From the NCBI GenBank assembly GCA_934149155.1, contig CAKPDZ010000001.1:1-64000 (forward strand): DNA of 64,000 nucleotides, in the 5' to 3' direction. Below are positions 45,635 to 57,000 of this stretch, piece by piece (positions within the stretch are counted from its first letter, which is position 1; each line of letters opens with the position of its first letter). Made by a program: the position numbers and the translations under genes. The stretch comes from an uncultured Clostridia bacterium (GTDB taxonomy: Bacteria; Bacillota; Clostridia; TANB77; CAG-508). Below the pieces are notes generated by a model. That model saw nothing but the letters and a program-made list of their open reading frames with translations. It searched no databases and was not told the DNA's origin.

Positions 45635-46501
45635 TTACTCTTCCTCTTTTGCAGATTTTGTTGAAGCCGTTTTAGGCTTACTTGTTCTTTTTTTTGCTGT
45701 TGTTTTAGAATCTGACTTTGATGTAGTACTTGCTTTTTTTGCAGTTGTAGTTGATTTTGCACCTGTACTCTTTTTAGCTGTTCCTGTTTTGTTTCCAGAT
45801 TTTGAAGTTGTTCTAGTAGTTGACTTTGATGTAGTAGTTGTTTTCTTTGCAGGAGCTTTTTTAGCTGGTGCTTTTTTTACAACTTTTACTTCTTCTAATT
45901 CATCTTCATCCTCTTCGTCTTCTTCAGTTTCATCTTCTTTTACTGATTTTACTTCTACAGCATTTTTCTTCTTTTTCTTTCCTCCGCCATATTTGATTTC
46001 CATTACTAATTCAAATACTTCTTGTAAGAATAACAATAAAGATACAATTACTACACAGAATAGATATCCCCATCTAGACTCTAATAACCCTAAAACATAT
46101 CCCCAACCATTAATAACAATTGTATCGCTAGTTTTACCTATAAAGTAATCACTAGCATAGCTTTCGTCTTCTCCTATTTTATATACCACATGTCTTCCTT
46201 GTTGAAGTTTTTCTGTTAAAGTTTTATTTACAACTTCATATTCTTGACTACTTAACACTTTATATAAAAGTAAGTCATCTCCAATTTGTACATTTTTGTC
46301 TGTTGTACTTTTAATTAATAGAATAGAACCTTGTTTATATTTTGGTTCTAAAGAGTCATCTTTAACTATATAAACTGTATACCCACCTAATTGGCTATTA
46401 TTATATTCATTATATGACAATAATAAAACAGTAACTGTAATTGCAATTATAGCATATACTACAAATAATATAGTTCCTAGTACTTTTTTCATTTTTTTCA
46501 T
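45635..46501 (-). CDS. S26-like protein lacking the catalytic His, with a histone-like basic tail
   Basis: The 288-residue protein has an N-terminal helix (about 8-30), then VKDDSLEPKYKQGSILL, which aligns with the nucleophile motif of signal peptidases (Ser about 50). Where the other four have THR or SHR, it reads EVVNKTL (Asn about 92), so the base His is missing. A second helix lies at about 145-168. The last 110 residues begin acidic (DETEEDEEDEDE) and turn into a Lys/Ala/Thr-rich tail (KKAPAKKAPAKK, TSKSTTRTTSKS), like histone-H1-type tails. It may be an inactive regulator of the active peptidases or use another base. The tail should lie in the cytoplasm if the topology is standard. Confidence 0.75.
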   Translation of the reverse strand: MKKMKKVLGTILFVVYAIIAITVTVLLLSYNEYNNSQLGGYTVYIVKDDSLEPKYKQGSILLIKSTTDKNVQIGDDLLLYKVLSSQEYEVVNKTLTEKLQQGRHVVYKIGEDESYASDYFIGKTSDTIVINGWGYVLGLLESRWGYLFCVVIVSLLLFLQEVFELVMEIKYGGGKKKKKNAVEVKSVKEDETEEDEEDEDELEEVKVVKKAPAKKAPAKKTTTTSKSTTRTTSKSGNKTGTAKKSTGAKSTTTAKKASTTSKSDSKTTAKKRTSKPKTASTKSAKEEE

Positions 46502-46556
46502 CCTTGCTACTATTTATTTAGGTTTTTTATATGGATCTACCTATAAACCAAATATT

Positions 46557-47000
46557 TTATTGGTTATTTGTAACTTTTTCTAATTTGATAAGTTTTGTTC
46601 CAGTTAAGTTTCCATTTAAAATTACACTTATGTCATATTGTTCACCTGCAGATAAACTTTGAATCCATGTTTCCATTTGTCCTAAAACATTTTCATTATC
46701 TCCAACCAATATTGCATTTAAACTTTCGTCTTCTACTTTTTGTGTTGTTGTATTTAATATTGACATAGACACCATTGTTTTATCTTGGTCTGCCAAATAT
46801 TCCATATATACATTATTAACTTGCATATCACTATATGTTGTATCTGGTAATGCAATAACAGATTCTTCATTACTTGTTTGTGTATCATCACTCTTCTTGT
46901 TAACAACTTTTGTAACAATTAAAACTATTGCTATAATAATAGCTATAACTATTATTGCTGCAAACATTAACATTTTTTTACCTTTTCTTACCTTTTTCAT
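46557..47000 (-). CDS. Small membrane-anchored extracytoplasmic protein
   Basis: A 147-residue protein: basic start (MKKVRKGKK), one transmembrane helix (about 10-31), an Asn/Thr/Ser linker and a beta domain of about 95 residues (NVYMEYLADQDKTMVSMSIL, GNENVLGQMETW). The layout recalls FxLYD-type single domains, but I cannot confirm the family. AAGGAGG precedes the ATG and a promoter lies at 47029-47057, so it may start a sub-operon that carries the peptidase, ATPase and coiled-coil genes downstream. Confidence 0.72.
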   Translation of the reverse strand: MKKVRKGKKMLMFAAIIVIAIIIAIVLIVTKVVNKKSDDTQTSNEESVIALPDTTYSDMQVNNVYMEYLADQDKTMVSMSILNTTTQKVEDESLNAILVGDNENVLGQMETWIQSLSAGEQYDISVILNGNLTGTKLIKLEKVTNNQ

Positions 47001-47028
47001 ATTTTTCCTCCTTTTTTCCCTAACATAT

Positions 47029-47057
47029 TTTATACCATAACTTTTTTTAAAAGTCTA
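47029..47057 (-). promoter_or_regulatory. Possible internal promoter of the surface locus
   Basis: On the minus strand TAGACT (47052-47057, four of six) and TATAAA (47029-47034) are spaced by 17 nt, just upstream of the 147-aa gene. Confidence 0.55.
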
Positions 47058-47092
47058 TACTTTTTAGTAATAAATTTTTTAACATATTTGCC

Positions 47093-47184
47093 ATTTATTA
47101 GCACTCTCAAAATATTGGAATTTCGCCATTTTTCTTTCAAGTTTCATTCTGTTTCATCTTTAACATTTAGAGAGGCTAATAAAT
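47093..47184 (-). other. Intergenic region with a long-range inverted repeat
   Basis: ATTTATTAGCACTCTC (47093-47108) can pair with GAGAGGCTAATAAAT (47170-47184), with one bulge and about 60 nt between. It lies between the broken anchored-protein gene and the promoter at 47029. It has no T-run, so a terminator role is uncertain. Confidence 0.35.
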
Positions 47185-47208
47185 AACAAATATTAGAATC
47201 TTAATTTA

Positions 47209-48067
47209 TTAATTATTGGTTACTTTAATAATTGAACTTTCTGACCCAGAAGGATATGTATAATCTTTAGATATGTCCACTTTATAAAATTTTATATTTT
47301 TTACAGCTTCTTTATCTATTGTAAAAGTAAACTTTTTTATATATCCTTTAGAATCCTTTTCTTCACTATTAGCAACCCTATTAATATAAGTTTCACTATT
47401 AGTATCAATTCTAATAACATCAGGATTAAACTCCAATGTAACTGGCATACTACTATTTTGAGCATTAATCAATTCAAGCATTGCATAATTTCTATTAGCA
47501 ATATCCTCAATTTTATAACTATTTACTGTAACTTGTTGAATACGTAAAGTAACTTCAGCAGAAATTTCCTTTTTATAAGGTTCTTGCGTACTAGCTTTTA
47601 TCTTTACAGTAACAGTCTCATTGGTTTGAATTGGATTCTTAGGAGTAACTACAATCTTCAATCTACTAACATTATTAGGAGTATTGTTAGTTTTAGCATA
47701 AATTATTCCAGTTGTAGAAGTTGGTCCATCTGCAGAATTTATACCGTATAGTAACTTTATCAGTATCTGGAGTTTCGCAAGAAACTGAATAATTTAAATC
47801 ATAATCCAATCTAAGTAAAGTATTAGCATAACTATATAAATCAAAATTAATATCATATGCATCAACTCCACCCCAATTTTCATATTGATAAGTTGCATTG
47901 TCAAGAGTCAATAAATCACTTGTAAAATAAAATTCCTTAGAAGTAAAATACGCCTCTCTAATTCCATTATATACATATCTACCAAAAACTGCCCCAGCAA
48001 TTATCAATACTATAATAAACACAACTGCTACAATTTTTACTTTATTCAATTTCTTTGCTTTACTCAT
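47209..48067 (-). pseudogene. Membrane-anchored beta-rich protein, frameshifted
   Basis: The gene starts at 48067 (AGAAAGGACAAAG upstream) with a basic N-terminus and one helix (about 10-32), then a beta-rich external part. The first frame reads on to CETPDTDKVTIRYKFCRW and stops at 47693. Skipping one base at 47746 continues as GINSADGPTSTTGIIYAK and joins without a stop to LKIVVTPKNPIQTNETVTV, ending at 47209. The joined product would be about 284 residues with an Ig-like or TasA-like fold. The shift is either real inactivation or a sequence error. The context TACGG resembles that of the bofA frameshift. It lies 22 nt downstream of the giant gene. Confidence 0.75.
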
Positions 48068-48089
48068 ATCTTTGTCCTTTCTGTACTAT

Positions 48090-51000
48090 TTAAGGTACTA
48101 CTATAAATGTTTTTCTTATTGTTTGAATCAATGTGTTGTTATAGTAAGCCTTAAACACTAATTTGTACTCTCCTGTACTTATGCCTTCATTTATTGCTTT
48201 TTCAAAATCTATAGTTTCAATATTTTCACCTTGTGATGGTGCTTGATGTGATTTTTTCTCCATAACCATATATTCTTTACATCCATCTGCAGTTATTAAG
48301 TCTTGTCCATCATAATCTTCTGGTGTTTTCCATTCTTCTCCTTTTAGGTCTTTTAAGTAGTCTTTTAAGTCTACTGGAGTATAACTTATTCCATTATAAG
48401 TAGTTGTTCCATCTTCTGCTGTTGTATATGTAGCATTACGTTTATATAATTCAACTCTTATGTTTGTATCATTTGTTGGTGATCCAATTTTAACTGTTAA
48501 GTCTAAACCATTTCCACCATCTAGATTTACACAAGTATCTTTATTTATTATTCTGCTACCATCAACAGATTCTAGACCAGCTAATCCTAATTTCTTATTA
48601 ATGAATGTTATATATAACTCTTTAACTTCTGTAACCTCTCCTCCGAAGTATTCTCCATTGTCTGAAGCGAAGAAATAAATCTTGGCTATATATTGTCCTG
48701 CCGGTACACTACTTTGGCTCATTGATAAGCTATATGAGTTTTTAATTTTTGCACATCCATCAGAAAGTGCAGCTCTTATTACTCCATCAGCACCTGCAAC
48801 ATAAGATGTTGAATCTAAGTTGTCTGTAAGTTTTAGATTTTGTACATCTGGTGCTTTTATTCTTTCTCCATGCTCATCTACAATTTCTATTGCAATACCA
48901 GTCTTTTTACTATAGTATTTTGTATCTTTAATATTTGTACCATCACTTGTCTTTTGTTCTAATAATGAACTATCAAATGTAAATGGAATTGTTAAATTCT
49001 CAAATACTGAATATGATGTATTTCCACTATTTGTTATAACTGATTCTGACATTATTGCTTTTTGATTATATAAGTTATATTTTATTGTCTTATCTCCATT
49101 ATCCAATTTCTTAGTTCCTGATGAATCTCTTAATTCTAAGTATGTTTCTTGTGCTAATTTATTAGTATCTAAATTAGAATCCATGAAGTCTATTGATACA
49201 TCATATTTTTCTAATGCATAACCTTTTCCTTCTTCATCAGCACCAGAATGATAATATTTACTATTTTCATCTAAATACTTAGCACTAGAAACTGTTCCAC
49301 CAATATCAGTAAATTTAGATATCTTGTACAAATATCTTGTACTTCCAGATGTATTATCTGTTGCATCATAGTCTGCATCACTAGCAACTTGATAATAGTA
49401 AACTTTGTTTACATTATCTCCTTGTCCATAATCTCTTAAAGTAACTTTAGTTCCTTTTGGTAATGGAGTTGTAGTTGATAATACTCTGTAATCACCTGAT
49501 GTATAAATATCAGATTGTCCTTCAAGCCCAGTTCTATATAATACATATGTCATATCAACAGTACTGTCTGTTGTATATGTTGACTCTGTATCAATAGTAT
49601 CTGTAAATCTTGGAACATAGCTTTCAACCTCTTCTTCATATAGTGATTGAATATTTATTGCAATAATAACTTTAAATACTTTTCCTGTACTTGCATCTTC
49701 ACCAGTTCTAGCTTTTCCGGTTAATACAATATTTATATATCCTAAATCTTTAGTTTCAGAAACATTAATTGAGTTAAACAACTTAAATCTTAAGCTTCCT
49801 GCATCTGTTGAATTATCAGTTTTATAAACTTTATCTCCATCAAATGAACCATAAGAATCAGTATAAAGATTTGTAGTTCCTGATTTTAGCCATCCTGTAT
49901 TTGATGTTTGCATTGTTAATGCAAAATTATTATTAGCATTTTCACTATATGTAGGAATAGATAATTTATTAATTAAATTAGTTTCTGCATCAAAAGCATT
50001 TGCACTAATTCTATCAACAGTAAATGTTGTTCCATTATATGAAACATTATTAACAAATTCCTTAAAGTTCAAATCTAAATCTGCCATTGAATATGTTGAA
50101 TATGTTGATGCAATTAATGAAGTACTGTAATTTACAATATCTGCCCCTATTATCCAATCATAATAAGTTCCTTGATCTACAACATCTATAACTTGTGGTA
50201 TTATACCTAATCCAGAATCTACATTTGTATAGAATCCATCAACTGTGTAATTGTGATTTGCTTTATGGCGACCTTCTATATAAGTACCATTTGCAAACAT
50301 GTTTGTAGAAGTTGCATCTTCAATATTTGGAGCATATATATCATATTCTTTCTTGCCTGTAGTACGGTTTAATCTATACATTCCAAAGAATGCCATACCA
50401 TTTACGTCTCCCCAAATATCTTGGTTGTATTTGTCTGCTAAGTCACCTTCTTGTTTAGCCAATATCAAGTTTACACCCTCAAATGTATAAATTCTATTAT
50501 CTACATTTCTTGTAACTTTGTCATTAGCAATAGTTGCAGTTTCCTTTATAGTAGAATTATCACCTGTTGACAATAAACTTTCAAATCCTCCAACCATATT
50601 AAATCCTCTTTGAGTATACAATGTTGAGTTGTCTAATAATGCTAGTCCATTAGTAATTCTATTTAAAGTATAACTTGTATTTTTGTATAAGTTATATTCA
50701 TTTTGTGCACCTGTTAACTCTAAATATGAACTTTGGATATATACTTTTCCAGTTCTTTCAATTGATGTCATCTTGTGTGAATTTGCAGAAGAACCGAAAC
50801 CTTTTACTTTAATTGTTGATTCATCAGCTGAATCTTTTGGTTCATAATTTGCTCCGTTTCCAGAACCGAAAATACTATTTTCAAATGTTATTGGTGATGA
50901 ATTACTATTAAACATATTAACATGTGTACTTCCTTTAACACTTGTTTCTTTGTAGCTTGGATTTATAGCATCACCAGCACCATAAACATTACCTACAATT

Positions 51001-54000
51001 ACAATTCTTGTTCCCTGTAATGAAGTATCTGTTACAGTTTCTTTACCAATATTAACAGTTGTAGTTCCATAAACCATTCCTCTTTCTGAGCCTCCTACAA
51101 TATCATTGTGGAATGTTCCTCCTGTAATATTAATTGTTGCAGAACCATCTGCTCCTGACTTACCAATATTTGATTGATATCCTCCACCAAATATATAGCC
51201 AGCAATATTAGAATTTCCAGACACATTTACAGTTGCATATTTTACAGTACCTGTACCCATATTTCCACCATAAACATTTTTTGCATAAGCTCCATTAATA
51301 TTTACAACAGAATTTGTTACTTCTGGTGAATTACTGATTCTAACACCTTCGCAACCTCCATAAATGTTAATTGCTGTTGCTCCATTTTGGGTTACTTTAG
51401 TATTTGTTGCACCTACATCATAACCTGCACCATAAACATACTCTACTCTACCAGAATTTAATACTACATTTGTTTCTCCTGTTGCTCCAGTCCATTTAGA
51501 TCCACCATGTATTGATTCAACTTTCATACCATTTAATGTTACATTTGTTACTGTTGTTCCTACATTATTACCAGCACCAAATATATTAGTAGCATTTCCT
51601 GATATTAAATCTACATTTGAAGTATTTACATTTCCCTTCTCATTTGCTCCTCCATATACATTTGTAGCTGTTGCAGTACCTTGTAATTGTACATTAGAAG
51701 TTGTAGTATTACCACCATAACCTCCACCATAAACATCAGTAACTGTTCCAGATTGTAAGAATATAAATGACTTCGTAGTTGTTCCTGCATCTTTAGAAGA
51801 TCCATACATTGTATTTGCTGTCATACCTTTTAGATAAATATAAGTTTCATTACTTATACCTGCTCCATCAGAACCTCCATAAACTGTTGGTACTGTTGCA
51901 CATTTAACTAATTGAATTTCAGCAGTTCCAGCTCTATTATTTTTACCATTTCCAAATATTGTTCCATTAACTGTTGGTGTAGTTGTTTTAGAAGTACTTC
52001 CTATAGTTATATATGAATTTTCACTTGAATTATCTGAATTCAATTGGCTATTAGTAGTTAATACATTTCCACCATAAACATTATTTACAGTTCCACCATA
52101 AACATTAACCTTTACTGCACCTTGAACTTGGTTTTGATAAGCACCACCATAAATACTTCCTGTTACAGTTCCATTATTTATAGTAACATTTGTTGCTAAA
52201 GTTACCCCGCTGTTATATCCTCCACCAAAGATATCTCCTTGTACTGTTCCTACATTTAAGGTAACATTTGTATTTCCTGTAATCAATCCTGTATTTAAGT
52301 TAACAGTTGAATTTTCTATTACACCTTTACTTCCACCATAGATATTTCCTTTTATAATTATTGAACTATCTACTGTAATGTTTGTATTTCCTGTTACCTT
52401 TCCTTTTGCTACTGTTGCAGTATTTGAACCACCAAAAATATTTCCTGTTATATCTACACGACCTTGAAGATTTATTATTGAGTTTCCTGTTGATGTATCA
52501 CTATCACCGTGACCAAATATATCACCAATAATTTGACCTCCATAGAACTTCAATATATTAGCATCTGGTTGTGCTGAATCATTCTTATCCTTAGTTGTTG
52601 CCATTCTAGCACCACCATAAATACTTCCAGTTATATTTCCACCATACATATCAAATTCAATTTTACCATCATTAAATCCATTAGTTGATCTCATGTATAT
52701 ACTTGCATCTTCTGAAGCTTTGTTGAATTTATTTTCACCTGTAAATAATACACTATAAACCTTTGCTATTGCATAATATCTAGTATATCCTAATGCAGTG
52801 TCTTGTGAGCCATCACGATTATATGGATAACATCTATCTTCAAGTTCCCCCATTGATAAATATCCAGTTATTGTTAATTTTTCATTTCTAGAAATCGCCG
52901 CTTCTTTCATTGTTCCAAGTATAACTTGATGAGAAACATATTTTCTATCAGTTGTTGGTTTATTTAAACTACTTCCAATAATAATATCATTATATTTACC
53001 AGCTTCTGCTATAACAGTATGTATTCCAATTGTATTTTTAGTTGTCTCATCTTTATAGTTTCCACCAACTACAGCTCCAAAAGTATATTTACCATCTGGT
53101 GTAGAAATACCTCTACCTAGTATTACATCACCATAATTTGTAACTAAAACATTTGAATAATCACCTTTAGCTAAGTAGTCACTACCATCACTTACTTTAG
53201 TAGAATCTGAATATAACTTAATATTATCAAAGGTTATATCACCATTAATATTCATATTAGAAGAAATTTTCAATTCAGCGTCATTTTCTGCTCTATAATC
53301 AACACCTGCATATAAATTTGTAATTGTAGCATTTCCAGTTAGTGTATCACTGCCGTTCCATTCAATCTTATTCATAATAACAATTATGTTTGTTGAAGCT
53401 GTTCCATTAGTATTTAACTTACTATATGCTGTTTTTAAATCTTTAACTGGTGTATCTGGAGATTTACCATCATTTGAATTATCACCACTCTTAGATACGA
53501 ATACTACAGTTGCTTGTTGCCATATAGCATTTAAGTGAGTTACTGTATTTGGAATCTCTTCATATAGATTATAAATTGTTGCATCATCAGCAGAGAATCC
53601 TTTTTCATCCGCTTCTGCCCAACCTTTAAAGCTATATGCTTGTTGAGTTCCATTCCTGTATTTAAATGGTTCTGCAAATAATGTATTGTTTCCATTATTA
53701 TAGATTTCTCCAATAGAACTTGCTCTATATGTTGTAGATTGTCCATTTGTACCAGTTTCATTTACACTCATCAATTCATGAACATAAGCTTGGTGCACTT
53801 GTTCTAAATCTGGACTCGCATAATATGTAACTGCTGTATAATTATCTGTATTACTACTTATTGCTGATTTAGAAAAGCTTATTGTTGTTGTTGCACTTTC
53901 ATTACTAAATTCATCAACTAATGTTGCCTTTTCTATTACTAATGAATAGGCTCCAATTTCAGTTAAACCTGTAACATCAATTCTGTAAGATTTAGAAACT

Positions 54001-57000
54001 TCTGTATCATCAGCTCCAAGATAATTAACTATTATATTATCAACATTTGTAATATCTGTGCCATCTTTTAAGATATTTATGTTTGATATTGCTAAATTAC
54101 TTTTTGCTAAATCTAAGAATGTATCTTGTCCTTTAACTGTAAAACTAATCTTTCCTTTAGTTTCAAATGCCGAAGTATCTGTGCTAATGTATTTCCAAAC
54201 TGGTTTCTTATTATCTAAGTCTACAAATATATCTTCAGCTTCATTTGTATGACCATCTAAGTCACCAATTTTTCCAGCCGGTATACTAATCTTTAATTGT
54301 CTAAACTCTTCTTCAAAATTATTTAATTTAACAACAAAGTCATATCCATACTCATTCTTAACTGGTGTTACTTCTACATTAAAGTCATTTCTTTGTACAT
54401 ATTCTCCATCTCTATTTAATGTATAAATAGTAATGTCATCAGCTGTTAATTTAGTATTAAAATCATAGAATCTATCAGTACCAGAAATTGTTACTGTTGC
54501 ATAGCGCTTAGCCCAACTTATAAATTTCTCTTTATAGAATAATTTTGGTTTTATAAAGTCTGCTCTAATATAATTATCACTATCGTCTCCATTGTCATTG
54601 TCAACTACTATTTTTGTTTCAATGTTCGTATTTCCTGATGTATCTCTAACCATTCTTGCCCCAATTACAAATTCAATTTTACCACTATGTCTTCTGAATA
54701 TTTCATTTTCTAAATTGCTGTCAAGTTCGAAATTTGATAATGTTAAGGTATATCTAATTCCATTTCCAGTGTCATCTGTGATATCTGAACTTGTTAATTC
54801 TTTAGTTATGGTTTCTGTTACATCGTAATCATCAATAAATATTTGTTTTATATCATCAGCAGATAATATGTCACTTTCTAAGAAGTTTGTATCAACTGCG
54901 TCAAATGTTATTTTTACTTTTTTATTATCTTGGTCTATTACTGGATTAGTTCCTTCTGAATATTGATATCTAATTGTTGGTTTTATAAAGTCTACAATAT
55001 TATTTCTAAATGCTGTATATTTTGGATTATCAGCACTATCACTAATATCAGTTTCAACCCAATTTTTATTTCCTACTGGAATTTCTGTTATCTTGTTTCC
55101 ATTTCCAGAAGTATCTTTAATTGTATTATCTGCAATTGAGATTTTTACTGCTCCATCATGTGTTTCAAAATTTCCTAATGTTAACATATATCCTGTGGCA
55201 GCTCCATCTAATTGTGTAGTATCTGTTATCTTAGTTAGTTGTTTAGTAATTGTTGATACTGGTTTGTCTGGATTTTTTGCATTATCTACATATACCAATA
55301 TCTTATCTTCAGTTAATGTATCTTTTAAGTAATATTTATCACGTCCTAGTATTTTAATTGTTACAGTTCCTGTTTCTCCATTTCTATCTCTTGTTATACT
55401 ACTTGTAGAATATTCCCAAACAGGTCTTGTAAAATCTACTATACTATTTCTAAATGCTGTATATTCACCTTTAGAATCTCCTGACTCTGTCCATGTAGCA
55501 TTTCCAACTAAGACTTCAGTTTCTTTATTTTTGTTTCCATATTTGTCTATTACTACTCCCTCTGGAATAATAACACTTGTTACACCTTCGTTTTCGCCAA
55601 ATACCCCTAGTACTATTTGATATGTAGCAGATGTTGCTTGTTTGCTTACTAATGAAACTTGTTTTGTAATACTATCTGGATATACTATTTCTCCATCAGG
55701 TTTTACAACTTTAACTTTCATTTTTTGAACATTTGCTGCATTTTGTAGTAAAGCTTGGTCTAAGTATTTATCAGAAATTCTAATTCTAAAGCTTACAGTT
55801 CCTGTTTCATTTGTTAAATCTCTATTAATTGAGTTGTTTGAATTTAGCGCACTTAATTTATCAGCTGTTCTTTCTACTAATGGATCTATTACATCGACTA
55901 TTACTGGGTTGTCTGAATCATCACCATCATCATAATCTAATGTAATTGTTGTTGCACTGTTTTTGTTTCCAGAAGTATCATCTACTTTTTCTGCTGTGAA
56001 TACAAAATCAACTGCACCACTGTAATCTTGATATTTATTTGCTTCATCATATACTAGTTCAAAGTTTGATACTACAAATGTATATTCTGTTCCAGTTCCA
56101 TCTGTTAATGGTTGTGAAGTAACTGTTGTGTGTAACTGTTCTGTTAAATCTGTTCCTGCAACTTTGATTCTTATATTATCTGCATTTAATGTTCCATCTG
56201 CATTCATTATTGAATCTTCTCTAATATATTTATCTGTTACAGTAAATTTAACTGTTAATGTTTTTGCCTCGTAATCAATATCTGGGTTTGTTGCTCCTTC
56301 TACTGCTGAATATGTATATTTAATTACTGGTTTTACAAAGTCTACTATGTTATTTCTAAATGCTGGATAAATTGGATTTGTAGAATTATCACCAACTTCT
56401 ACCCATTCTGGATTTCCTACAGGAATTGATGTTTCTATATTTTTATTTCCACTTTCGTCTTCAATTGTTCCTGCATCTATTACAACTTTTGTAACTCCAT
56501 TTATTTTTTCAAAGTTTCCTAATGTTAATTTATAACCTACAAATTTTAGATTATCTACATCAGCTAAACCTTGTTTTGTAGCTAATTGTTTTAATATTGT
56601 TTTATCTGTTATTTCTTCTAAATTCTTTGTTATTGAACTTTCTAGTTGATCATCTACATATACTTTAATTTTATCTGTTGTTAATGTATTTGTACTATAA
56701 TATTTATCACTACCAATTATTGTAACATCTACTGTATCAGCTTCTGCTCCATTTCTTACTCTGTTGATAGTACTTGTACCATAGCTCCATAATGGATTTA
56801 CAACATCGACTACAACTGGATCTTTATGATCTGGATGGTTATCTGGATCATCTATACCAATTGTTATTGTTTTAGCTGAATTTAAGTTTCCGCTATTATC
56901 AATTATTCCATTTTTTAATGTTCCATTTGCATTTAATTCTCCAGCTGGGAAGGCTAAAGTTACATTACCACTATAGCCCTCTCCATTCTGTGTTTCCAAA

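Noticed and set aside
47093..47184. CIRCE heat-shock operator (TTAGCACTC half-site)
   Set aside because: The second half GAGTGCTAA is not found at the required 9-nt spacing, and the partner GAGAGGCTAA is more than 60 nt away.
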